Positions 15,400 to 22,908 of a stretch of 31,674 nucleotides of DNA are shown here, piece by piece. Every line of letters begins with the position of its first letter. Position 1 is the first letter of the stretch. The position numbers and the translations under genes are program-made. The notes beneath the pieces were generated by a model that saw only the letters and a program-made list of their open reading frames with translations, did no database searches and was not told the origin of the DNA. This stretch comes from an uncultured Bacteroidales bacterium (GTDB lineage Bacteria; Bacteroidota; Bacteroidia; Bacteroidales; UBA932). Location: NCBI GenBank assembly GCA_937899055.1, contig CALBPX010000035.1:1-31674 (forward strand), read 5' to 3'.

Positions 15400-16048
15400 G
15401 TTTTGCTATAACGCTCTGGCAGGCACGCACTTTGTCGCCTTCTTTTACAAGAACTTCCGAACCCAACGGAAGAAATACATCGGCCCTGCTTCCGAACTTT
15501 ATGAAGCCCAACTGCTGCCCCGCATATACGGAGCCTCCTTCCTTTGCGTAGCAGACTATCCGGCGGGCCACAAAGCCTGCAATCTGGCGGACAAAAATGT
15601 CAGTTCCGTCTTCTGTTCTGATTCCCACGGAAGTATGTTCGTTCTTTTCAGAAGATTTCGGATGCCATGCCACAAGATATTTTCCAGGATGATATTTGTT
15701 GTAAACCACTGCTCCGCTGATTGGGAAATAGTTGACATGCACGCTGTAGATGCTCATGAAAACAGAAATACGGATGCAGCGCCCGGCCATGAATTCACTC
15801 TCCTCCTCTTCACTTATCTCAACTACTTCTCCGTCTGCAACAGACAGAATCTCGCCCTTCTGCACCTGCTTTACCCGGCGATTGGGATTGCGGAAGAAAT
15901 AGGCCGTAAGACAGAACAATACAAGGAGAACGGCGGCAAAAAACAGAGTTGGCAGATTGATGCCGAAAATCAGCATTACCAAGACCGCCAAAGCGCCTAA
16001 AACCATGAATGTCATTACCACCGGTATGCGGCCTTCTTTGTGTATCAT
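15374..16048 (-). CDS. psd: Phosphatidylserine decarboxylase family protein
   Basis: A pyruvoyl-dependent membrane enzyme that turns phosphatidylserine into phosphatidylethanolamine. Two N-terminal membrane segments (about 9-27 and 30-50) precede the catalytic part: FFRNPNRRV, ADGEVV, RISVFMSIYSVHVNYFPISG and the self-cleavage site GFIKFGSRADVFLP. The serine there (about Ser187) becomes the pyruvoyl group on cleavage after the glycine. At 224 residues it is the short type, in which FGS replaces the LGST of the E. coli enzyme. Its ATG overlaps the cdsA stop as ATGA, so translation is coupled to the enzyme supplying CDP-diacylglycerol. Its own stop lies inside the end of rpe on the other strand. 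Confidence 0.93.
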   Translation of the reverse strand: MIHKEGRIPVVMTFMVLGALAVLVMLIFGINLPTLFFAAVLLVLFCLTAYFFRNPNRRVKQVQKGEILSVADGEVVEISEEEESEFMAGRCIRISVFMSIYSVHVNYFPISGAVVYNKYHPGKYLVAWHPKSSEKNEHTSVGIRTEDGTDIFVRQIAGFVARRIVCYAKEGGSVYAGQQLGFIKFGSRADVFLPLGSEVLVKEGDKVRACQSVIAKLRQLTEVS

Positions 16049-16929
16049 ACTGCAACTAAAGACAATACCAAGTAAAACAAGAATGCTACAGGAAAGGCCA
16101 GAAGGCCGCTGTCAAACCTGTCAAGAAGCCCACCGTGCCCAGGCATTATCCGGCCTGCATCCTTAATCTGGAACCTGCGTTTGAGCTTACTCTCAACCAG
16201 ATCGCCGAGTATGCTAAAGACACATACCAGCAGGGCAAACAAAACACTGAGCCAATAAGGAAAAGCCGGCAACAGCAGGTTGAACGCCCTGAGAATCAAA
16301 GCTGTGGCAATAGAAAAGACCAGTGCTCCAAACACTCCCTCCCATGATTTCTTGGGCGAAACAGAGGGCATGAGTTTATGTCCGTGTTCCCCCTGCCCGA
16401 ATGCAGTGCCTATGCAATAAGCACCTATATCGCCCATCCACATGATTATCATAAGCGACGCTATGACCCAGCCGTCGAAATAGCCTGAAAAGAATGTAGA
16501 GATAGGAACAAGCAGAGAAAACGGCAGAACTATGTACAGTAAGGAGGAAAGCGAAAACGACATGTAAAACTTTTCTCCGTCAAACAGATCTGCAACAGGC
16601 AGGATGACAGTTACAAAAGTCAGAGCGAGGAGCAAGAGCGTAACACTTGGATCAGATAACGACATCCCAGCCCCTGTGAGATCAAAAAACATTGCAAATC
16701 CCCAGAACAGACAGATGCCCCCGGCCAGAGTCATAATCTTGAGAACTACCTTTCCCTTGCCCATGGTCAACCTGAGATATTCGTAGTTGGTCCTGATAAG
16801 ATAGAACGAAAAAAGAATGAGAAAAGGCAGGGGATAATCTGGAACAACAATAAGCGACGCAAGAGTGAGCGCGCAGAACACCGCTCCGCTTATAGTCCTG
16901 ATTACAAGTTCTTTTCTACGTCCTTCCAT
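16045..16929 (-). CDS. cdsA: Phosphatidate cytidylyltransferase
   Basis: Makes CDP-diacylglycerol from phosphatidic acid and CTP, the branch-point step for all phospholipids, in the inner membrane. About eight hydrophobic segments cover most of the 294 residues. The family signature is complete near the C-terminus (about 246-274): ESKLKRRFQIKDAGRIMPGHGGLLDRFDS, holding the K-R, K-D and H-G-G-x-x-D-R-x-D residues that bind metal and substrate. An upstream motif WMGDIGAY...SPKKSWEG is also typical. The gene lies 6 bases after ftsH and overlaps psd by 4 bases. Confidence 0.95.
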   Translation of the reverse strand: MEGRRKELVIRTISGAVFCALTLASLIVVPDYPLPFLILFSFYLIRTNYEYLRLTMGKGKVVLKIMTLAGGICLFWGFAMFFDLTGAGMSLSDPSVTLLLLALTFVTVILPVADLFDGEKFYMSFSLSSLLYIVLPFSLLVPISTFFSGYFDGWVIASLMIIMWMGDIGAYCIGTAFGQGEHGHKLMPSVSPKKSWEGVFGALVFSIATALILRAFNLLLPAFPYWLSVLFALLVCVFSILGDLVESKLKRRFQIKDAGRIMPGHGGLLDRFDSGLLAFPVAFLFYLVLSLVAV

Positions 16930-16935
16930 AAATTA

Positions 16936-18936
16936 TTATTTCTCGGGCTGTTCCAATTCGGCTGCCACTTCCGGAAGCACTCCGGCCTCAGTACTTTCTG
17001 CTGAATCAAGATCCTTGACCCTCGGGCCATAGATTCTCTCAAGGTCTTCGGCAAAGATAACCTCCTTCTCCAGAAGCAGGTTTGCAAGCTGGGTAAAGCC
17101 TTCCATGTGGCTTTCAAGGACATCCTTAGCCATCTGGTGTGCCTTGTCTATCAAGACTTTGGTTTCCTGGTCAACCATCTCGGCCGTTTTTTCAGAGAAC
17201 GGTTTTGAGAGCTGATATCCGTCTTCCTGGAAGTTATACCACGAAACATTTCCAACCTTGTCGCTCATTCCGTAATATGCAACCATTGCATATGCCATCT
17301 TGGTAAGCCTTTCAAGATCGTTGAGGGCTCCGGAAGAAATCTTGTTGTTGATTATCTCCTCGGCCACACGGCCACCTATCAACGAAGCCATCTCGTCCAT
17401 CATCTGCTCCTTGGTCATAATCTGCCTTTCTTCAGGCACATACCATGCAGCTCCCAGAGCCTTGCCCCTTGGTATGATTGTAACCTTCAGCAGCGGATTT
17501 GCATTGGGCAAGAACCAGCTTACGGTGGCATGCCCAGCCTCGTGGAAGGCTATGGTACGCTTCTCGCCCGGAGGTATGATCTTGCTCTTGCGTTCCAGAC
17601 CGCCTATGATTCTGTCTATGGCATCAAGGAAATCCTGCTTGTCAACCATCTTCTTGTTGTGGCGGGCGGCAATCAAGGCCGCCTCGTTGCATACATTTGC
17701 AATATCGGCTCCGGAGAAACCGGGAGTCTGCTTTGCAAGAAACTCCGTGTTAAGATCCGGATCCAGCTTAAGTTTCTGAAGATGAACCTTAAAGATAGCC
17801 TCACGGTCTTTGAGTTCAGGAAGGTCTATGGTTATCTGACGGTCAAACCTTCCGGCTCTCATGAGAGCCTTGTCCAAAATGTCGGCACGGTTTGTAGCCG
17901 CAAGAATTATCACTCCGCTGTTCGTTCCAAAGCCGTCCATTTCCGTAAGAAGCTGGTTCAGGGTATTCTCCCTTTCATCGTTGGAAGAAAAGCCTACATT
18001 CTTACCTCTGGCCCTGCCTACTGCATCAATCTCATCGATGAATACAATACATGGGGCCTTTTCCTTGGCCTGCTTGAACAGGTCTCTTACCCTGGAAGCT
18101 CCCACGCCCACGAACATTTCTACAAAGTCAGATCCGCTCATTGAGAAGAACGGCACATTTGCCTCTCCGGCCACAGCCTTGGCAAGCAATGTCTTGCCGG
18201 TACCCGGAGGGCCTATCAGCAAAGCTCCCTTGGGAATCTTTCCGCCAAGAGCGGTATATTTTGAAGGACTCTTGAGGAAATCTACAATTTCCATGATTTC
18301 CACCTTGGCCTCCTCAAGCCCGGCTACATCCTTGAAAGTAACCTTCTGCTTGTTGTTCTTGTCAAAGACCTTGGCCTGGCTCTTGCCTACGGAGAATATT
18401 CCGCCGCCGGCTCCTCCGCCGCTGCCGCCTGTCATGCCTCTGGACATTCTGGAGAACAGATAAATCGTAAAGATTATGAATATCAAGGGCCAGAGCCAAC
18501 TCAATATGCTGCCCCAGTAGTCCGTGGAAACATCAAAGGTGTACTTGAACTTCCGGTCCTGAGGAAGACTGTCTCTGATGGCGCTGAACTCCTTCTCGGC
18601 CTCAAACGACGAGGGCACCTGAAAGTAGAACAGCTGGCTGTACTGCGGAGTCTTTCCGCCAAAGCGGTTGCTGTATTTTTCCAGGCGGTCTTTCTTGATA
18701 GTTACATTCCCCTTGAATTCATTGGTGATGAAGTCTATGCTTTCTACATCGCCCTGAGGAATCATATTCTCCTTGACCTCATACCATTCAACCTTCTGGG
18801 GATCTCCGCCATTGTAGCTGAACAGCATATAGACCAAAAGCAAAATCAGGGGTATGTATATGAAAGTCATTACATTGGACAATCCTTTGGAAGGTCCTGC
18901 CTTTCGGTTCCTGTTGCCAGTGTTGTTTGTTGCCAT
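16936..18936 (-). CDS. ftsH: ATP-dependent zinc metalloprotease FtsH
   Basis: A hexameric inner-membrane AAA+ protease that degrades short-lived regulators and misassembled membrane proteins. The first membrane helix is at about 22-42 and the second at about 128-150, flanking a periplasmic domain. A Gly-rich linker (GGSGGGAGGGIF) leads into the AAA+ domain with Walker A GPPGTGKT near 245, Walker B IVFIDEIDAVGRARG near 300 and the second region of homology ATNRADILDKALMRAGRFDRQI. The M41 protease domain carries HEAGH near 463 and the third zinc ligand Asp near 540 (ALNDLERLTKMA). At 666 residues the length is normal. It is tightly packed: 3 bases after rsfS and 6 bases before cdsA. Confidence 0.97.
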   Translation of the reverse strand: MATNNTGNRNRKAGPSKGLSNVMTFIYIPLILLLVYMLFSYNGGDPQKVEWYEVKENMIPQGDVESIDFITNEFKGNVTIKKDRLEKYSNRFGGKTPQYSQLFYFQVPSSFEAEKEFSAIRDSLPQDRKFKYTFDVSTDYWGSILSWLWPLIFIIFTIYLFSRMSRGMTGGSGGGAGGGIFSVGKSQAKVFDKNNKQKVTFKDVAGLEEAKVEIMEIVDFLKSPSKYTALGGKIPKGALLIGPPGTGKTLLAKAVAGEANVPFFSMSGSDFVEMFVGVGASRVRDLFKQAKEKAPCIVFIDEIDAVGRARGKNVGFSSNDERENTLNQLLTEMDGFGTNSGVIILAATNRADILDKALMRAGRFDRQITIDLPELKDREAIFKVHLQKLKLDPDLNTEFLAKQTPGFSGADIANVCNEAALIAARHNKKMVDKQDFLDAIDRIIGGLERKSKIIPPGEKRTIAFHEAGHATVSWFLPNANPLLKVTIIPRGKALGAAWYVPEERQIMTKEQMMDEMASLIGGRVAEEIINNKISSGALNDLERLTKMAYAMVAYYGMSDKVGNVSWYNFQEDGYQLSKPFSEKTAEMVDQETKVLIDKAHQMAKDVLESHMEGFTQLANLLLEKEVIFAEDLERIYGPRVKDLDSAESTEAGVLPEVAAELEQPEK

Positions 18937-18939
18937 CTG

Positions 18940-19314
18940 TCAATCTTCGTAAATTTTCTTGGGACAATCGCTCCACAAATCTTCCAGACGGTAAAAATTA
19001 CGGTATTCGGTCTGGAATATATGCACTACGATATCGCCGTAGTCCTGTATTATCCAAAAACGGTTTTCCTTGCCCTGAGAGCGCAAAACCTTCTTGCCCA
19101 ACCTCTCTGTCATACGGTCTTCCACATTGTCCGCTATGGCGGAAACATTGGTGGTGGAGTCTGCGTTGCATACCACAAAGTAATCGCAGATTCCGCTGCC
19201 CACTTTCCTAAGGTCCAACGAAATAACATTCTGGCCCTTCTTTTCCAGAATTGCGTCCGTTATAACTTCCATATCGGAAGGAAGGGCTTTTACTACTTTC
19301 TTTTTCAATGTCAT
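18940..19314 (-). CDS. rsfS: Ribosome silencing factor RsfS
   Basis: Binds ribosomal protein uL14 on the 50S subunit and blocks subunit joining under nutrient limitation. The 124 residues carry the family landmarks DYFVVCNADST, ENRFWIIQDYGDIVVHIFQ and EYRNFYRLEDLWSD. I start it at MTLKKKVVKAL (19314). An upstream in-frame ATG at 19344 would add MKVNAHKDKN, but it falls inside the predicted -7 box (19349-19342) and would not be in the mRNA. It is the first gene of rsfS-ftsH-cdsA-psd, a gene order common in this phylum, and is divergent from birA. Confidence 0.92.
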   Translation of the reverse strand: MTLKKKVVKALPSDMEVITDAILEKKGQNVISLDLRKVGSGICDYFVVCNADSTTNVSAIADNVEDRMTERLGKKVLRSQGKENRFWIIQDYGDIVVHIFQTEYRNFYRLEDLWSDCPKKIYED

Positions 19315-19327
19315 GTTTTTATCTTTG
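19297..19327 (+). promoter_or_regulatory. Promoter of birA
   Basis: TTTC at 19297-19300, a 19-base spacer and TATCTTTG at 19320-19327; one mismatch in the -33 half and a perfect -7 half. The -33 part overlaps the first codons of rsfS. The leader would be about 50 bases. Confidence 0.62.
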
Positions 19328-19341
19328 TGCGCATTAACTTT

Positions 19342-19349
19342 CAAAGGTA
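19342..19349 (-). promoter_or_regulatory. -7 box of the rsfS-ftsH-cdsA-psd operon
   Basis: Minus-strand TACCTTTG at 19349-19342 fits TAnnTTTG. No clear TTG lies at the -33 distance. It places the transcription start near 19335, which supports the 19314 start of rsfS. It is 14 bases from the birA -7 box on the opposite strand. Confidence 0.55.
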
Positions 19350-19384
19350 ATCATTTTTACACAATAATAAGACCAAACGACAAT

Positions 19385-20161
19385 ATGACACAAAAACCCG
19401 ACATAAGATGGCTCAAGGTGACAGACTCCACCAATAACAGGGCTCTGGAAGGCATTCCCACGGAAAAAGACAAGACCGTATGGGCAGCCGAATTCCAGAC
19501 CGCCGGCAGAGGTCAGAGGGGCAACAAGTGGACAAGTGCCGAGGCTCAGAACCTGATGTTTTCCATCCTTCTCAAGCCGGACTTCATACTAGCCAAAGAC
19601 CAGTTCATAGTTTCCGTAATAGTAACGCTCGGACTTGAAAGCTACCTGAAAACAAAAGGCGTGGAAACCAAGATCAAATGGCCAAACGACATCTATGCCC
19701 AGGACCGCAAAATCTGCGGCATACTCATAGAACATGGCATCTCTGGCGATATGCTCTCTTCCAGCGTCTGTGGCATTGGCCTGAACATCAACCAGAAGGA
19801 ATTCCCAAAAGACCTTCCCAATCCAACATCGCTGATTCTGGAGCTGGAAAGGAACGGAAAGAAAGACCAGCCTGCTTTCTGCCTGAAAGACGAGCTTGAA
19901 GAACTTGTTTCAGAAATCTACAGGTTTTACGACCAAGCCAGAGAAGAATACCGCCAAACCGGAAAGTACGGTACTCTATACAGTCTGTATCTGGAAAAAC
20001 TCTACCGCAAAGACGAATTCCACCGCTACATAGAAACCGCCAGCAACAAGGAAGTGGAAGCCAGGATCATCGGCCTCAGCGATACGGCATGCATAGTTCT
20101 GGAATACCGTGACGGCTCCCGTAAGAGCTTTGCATTCAAGGAAATCTCCTACATCATCTAA
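19385..20161 (+). CDS. birA: Biotin-[acetyl-CoA-carboxylase] ligase
   Basis: Activates biotin as biotinyl-AMP and attaches it to the biotin-carrier lysine of carboxylases. Landmarks: DSTNN (14-18), the adenylate-binding loop GRGQRGNKW (41-49), KWPNDI near 99-103 and the biotin-site strand KICGILIEHGIS. A short C-terminal SH3-like part (about 205-255) completes the 258 residues. It lacks an N-terminal helix-turn-helix, so it is a monofunctional ligase and not a biotin-operon repressor. The start MTQKPDIRWL is chosen because the open frame above it overlaps the promoter. It converges on the histidine kinase gene with 8 bases between stop codons. Confidence 0.94.
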   Translation: MTQKPDIRWLKVTDSTNNRALEGIPTEKDKTVWAAEFQTAGRGQRGNKWTSAEAQNLMFSILLKPDFILAKDQFIVSVIVTLGLESYLKTKGVETKIKWPNDIYAQDRKICGILIEHGISGDMLSSSVCGIGLNINQKEFPKDLPNPTSLILELERNGKKDQPAFCLKDELEELVSEIYRFYDQAREEYRQTGKYGTLYSLYLEKLYRKDEFHRYIETASNKEVEARIIGLSDTACIVLEYRDGSRKSFAFKEISYII

Positions 20162-20169
20162 AAACTGCC

Positions 20170-21474
20170 TTATCGGAAAATAAGGCTGAAGGTTGTCTTT
20201 TCCGCCGTGGATGACTTGAGGTTGATCTGCCCGTTGTGCATCCGCATTATCTGGCGGGATATTGCCAGCCCTATTCCGCTTCCGTCCTGCTTGGTAGTGT
20301 AGAACGGAACGAAAATCTGCGCCTGCGCTTCCGGCTTTATAGGCTGGCCATCGTTGGAAATGTCTATGATGGTGCTGTCTGCAGAATCTATCCTGGCCTC
20401 CACGCAAATGTGGTGTGCGCCGGCTTGGACGGCATTCTTGACCAGATTGATCATTATCTGCTGAATCTGCCCGCAGTCCGCAAACAGGATTACGTCTTCG
20501 GAACGCTCTGCAAAAGTCATTTCGGCAGCGTTGTCTTTCAATCTTGTCTGCATCAGAGACAACACGTCTTTAAACAGTTCCCGCACATAGAATACGCTTT
20601 TGACCGGAGCGGCTATGCGGGATATGCTTCTGTAAGATTCCACAAAGCGGATCAGCGACTTAGAAGATGCGGCTATTGTATCCAACCCTTCCCTCAGTGC
20701 CTTAAGAGTTTCTTCCCTATCCAACGGAGCGGAATTTAAAACTGGATTGAGAGAAGAAGCCGGCGGCTGAGAAGTGCTTGGGTATGGAGATGACGGTTCG
20801 AGGTATGAAACAAGGGCATCGCTGAGAGAAGCTATTGGAGTTACGGTGTTCATTATCTCGTGGGTGAGCACCCTCAACAGTTTGGAATAGGCGTCCTCCA
20901 CACTGCTTTCAACTTCCTGTGTAACATCGCTGAAGGAAACGATTTCAACAGAGCGGCCCTGAACAGTAGCGGAAGTCTTGGACAGCATCAGCGTCTTGCC
21001 GCCTTTCTCATCATAGAGTTCCACCCGCCTTTTCTCTGCCGCTGAACTCTCTTCTGAAAGGAAAGCCTCGGCAAGTGAAGTATCTATCTGCTTGAGCTGC
21101 TTGATGTTCATCAGCGATGCCAGGCCCAGCAGCTGGAGAGCGCGGTTGTTGTTGTAGCTTACCAGTCCGGTGGAGGAATCGAACACCAGCACCCCTGTTT
21201 CCACATTGTCAAGAAGCGAGCCGAAGAACTTTTCCTGCTCATTGATTGTGCGGGTCTCTTTCTTGAAGATTCCATTGATGCGGTTGAGCGTCTTGTTGAA
21301 CCTTCCGCCTATGAACTTGTCCTCGCTGAAGCGGAAGTTGGTCTCGTTATCTTCCAGCGCATCCAGCATATAGTTGACCTTGCGCCTGATTCTTGCGGAA
21401 TGCACCAAAACAGCAACGGCCGCAGAAACCACGGCCACCAGAACAACCAGTATGACAACCACTTTCAATGGCAT
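20170..21474 (-). CDS. Sensor histidine kinase, NtrY-like, partner of the sigma-54 regulator
   Basis: A membrane-attached kinase that autophosphorylates on His and passes phosphate to the regulator encoded just upstream. One membrane helix (about 3-25) is followed by a short cytoplasmic linker, a PAS domain (about 80-190: DNVETGVLVFDSSTGLVSYNN), an H box with His205 (RVLTHEIMNTVTPI), and a HATPase domain with N box (QIMINLVKNAVQAG), G1 (IIDISNDGQPI) and F/G2 (FVPFYTTKQDGSGIGLAIS). There is no periplasmic sensor domain, so the signal is probably cytoplasmic or within the membrane. A Ser/Pro-rich insert of about 30 residues (SSPYPSTSQPPASS) follows the H box, where kinases normally have a short loop of the dimerisation hairpin. 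It starts 12 bases after the regulator stop codon. Confidence 0.93.
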   Translation of the reverse strand: MPLKVVVILVVLVAVVSAAVAVLVHSARIRRKVNYMLDALEDNETNFRFSEDKFIGGRFNKTLNRINGIFKKETRTINEQEKFFGSLLDNVETGVLVFDSSTGLVSYNNNRALQLLGLASLMNIKQLKQIDTSLAEAFLSEESSAAEKRRVELYDEKGGKTLMLSKTSATVQGRSVEIVSFSDVTQEVESSVEDAYSKLLRVLTHEIMNTVTPIASLSDALVSYLEPSSPYPSTSQPPASSLNPVLNSAPLDREETLKALREGLDTIAASSKSLIRFVESYRSISRIAAPVKSVFYVRELFKDVLSLMQTRLKDNAAEMTFAERSEDVILFADCGQIQQIMINLVKNAVQAGAHHICVEARIDSADSTIIDISNDGQPIKPEAQAQIFVPFYTTKQDGSGIGLAISRQIMRMHNGQINLKSSTAEKTTFSLIFR

Positions 21475-21486
21475 TTCAACTATATA

Positions 21487-22890
21487 CTAAAGCCCGTACT
21501 TTTTCAGTTTGTTATAAAGTGTCGGGCGGCTTATGTCCAAGGCCTTGGCCACCAGAGAAAGGTTGCCGCCGTACTTTTTCATTGCAGCTTCAACTGCCTG
21601 GCGTTCAGCCTCCTCCAGAGTAAACACATCCAAACCTGATGTCAGGTTGCCGGAAGATGCAGCCATTCCGCCGGAAGACGACGCCTCGTCCTCAAACGCC
21701 TCAGGAGCGAGAAGCGGCCCGTCGCTGAGTATGACAGCCTTTTCCATTACATTCCTCAGCTGGCGGATGTTGCCGCTCCAGAAAAGGCGGGTCAGCAAAA
21801 GGGAGGCTTTTTCCGTAAGTCCCGTAACCTGGCGGTGATACTTGAGGGCAAATTCCGCAATGAACCTCTCGGCAAGAGGGACTATGTCTTCCACCCTCTC
21901 TCTCAGAGACGGTATGTGGAGGTTGAAGGTGTTGATCCTGTAGAAGAGATCCTCCCTGAAGGTGCCGTCTGAAACCATCTGCTCCAGGTTCTTGTTCGTA
22001 GCGCATATCAGCCTGATATCCACAGGAATGCTTTTGGTGTCACCGACTCTTGTTATGGTCCTGTTCTGCAGGATGCGCAGTAGCTTTGCCTGGCCGCCGA
22101 GCGGTATGTTGGCAATCTCGTCAAGGAAGAGTGTGCCACCGGAAGCAGCCTCGAATTTTCCCGTATGGTCTTTGACCGCATCTGTGAAGGCGCCTTTGAC
22201 GTGGCCGAACATCTCGCTTTCAAACAGGGTCTCAGTAACGGCTCCCAAATCCACAGCTACCATTGGAGAGCCCTTGCGCAGGGAAACTGAATGGATATAG
22301 TTGGCCATCACATCCTTTCCTGTTCCGTTCTCACCTGTAATCAAGATGGTTGCGTCCGTTGAAGCAACCTTGTCAACCACTCGCTTCAAAGAAGCCATCG
22401 CTGAGGAAGAGCCCCAGAACATCTGTCCGGCAACAGAGTCCTCTCCAGGCAAAATCCCCTGCGAATAACGCCGTCTGGAGTCTTTGCCCGACTCTGAGAT
22501 ATAGGCCTTGTAGGCCCCGGTGAGCACCTCTATGAGCTTTTCGTTCTCCCACGGCTTCACAAGAAAATCGTAAGCCCCCCTTTTCATTCCCTCAACAGCC
22601 AGTGCAACATCCGCATATGCGGTAAAGAGCACAACCTTAACTGACGGATAAGCCTTGCGGATTTCTCCAAGCCAGAAAAGCCCCTCGTTCCCGGTATTGA
22701 CCTCAGCGGAAAAGTTCATGTCCAGCAGCACCACCTCCGGCCTGAAATCGCGGAGACTGGTCATCAGCCGGGAAGGGGAAGCCAGAAGCTCTACCTCCGC
22801 AAAATGAGAAGGAAGGAGAATCTTCAGCGCACCCCTTATTCCCGCATTGTCATCAACGACCAGTATCTTGCCTCTTTTCATACCATGCAA
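21487..22890 (-). CDS. Sigma-54-dependent response regulator, NtrC family
   Basis: Activates sigma-54 promoters when phosphorylated. An N-terminal receiver (1-120) has Asp13/Asp14 (VVDDN), phospho-acceptor Asp57 (VVLLDMNF), Thr90 and Lys112 (LVKPWE). The AAA+ activator domain (about 155-390) has Walker A GENGTGKD at 186-193, the sigma-54 contact loop written GAFTDA at 233-238 in place of GAFTGA, and Walker B GGTLFLDEIA. The C-terminus is a Fis-type helix-turn-helix (NLSLVAKALDISRPTLYNKLKKYGL). The start could be the first ATG (MHGMKRGKIL) or the second, three codons on. It lies 18 bases after the third permease gene, so the system is encoded in the exporter operon and probably regulates it. 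Confidence 0.93.
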   Translation of the reverse strand: MHGMKRGKILVVDDNAGIRGALKILLPSHFAEVELLASPSRLMTSLRDFRPEVVLLDMNFSAEVNTGNEGLFWLGEIRKAYPSVKVVLFTAYADVALAVEGMKRGAYDFLVKPWENEKLIEVLTGAYKAYISESGKDSRRRYSQGILPGEDSVAGQMFWGSSSAMASLKRVVDKVASTDATILITGENGTGKDVMANYIHSVSLRKGSPMVAVDLGAVTETLFESEMFGHVKGAFTDAVKDHTGKFEAASGGTLFLDEIANIPLGGQAKLLRILQNRTITRVGDTKSIPVDIRLICATNKNLEQMVSDGTFREDLFYRINTFNLHIPSLRERVEDIVPLAERFIAEFALKYHRQVTGLTEKASLLLTRLFWSGNIRQLRNVMEKAVILSDGPLLAPEAFEDEASSSGGMAASSGNLTSGLDVFTLEEAERQAVEAAMKKYGGNLSLVAKALDISRPTLYNKLKKYGL

Positions 22891-22908
22891 AAATACAATT
22901 TTTCTGGC

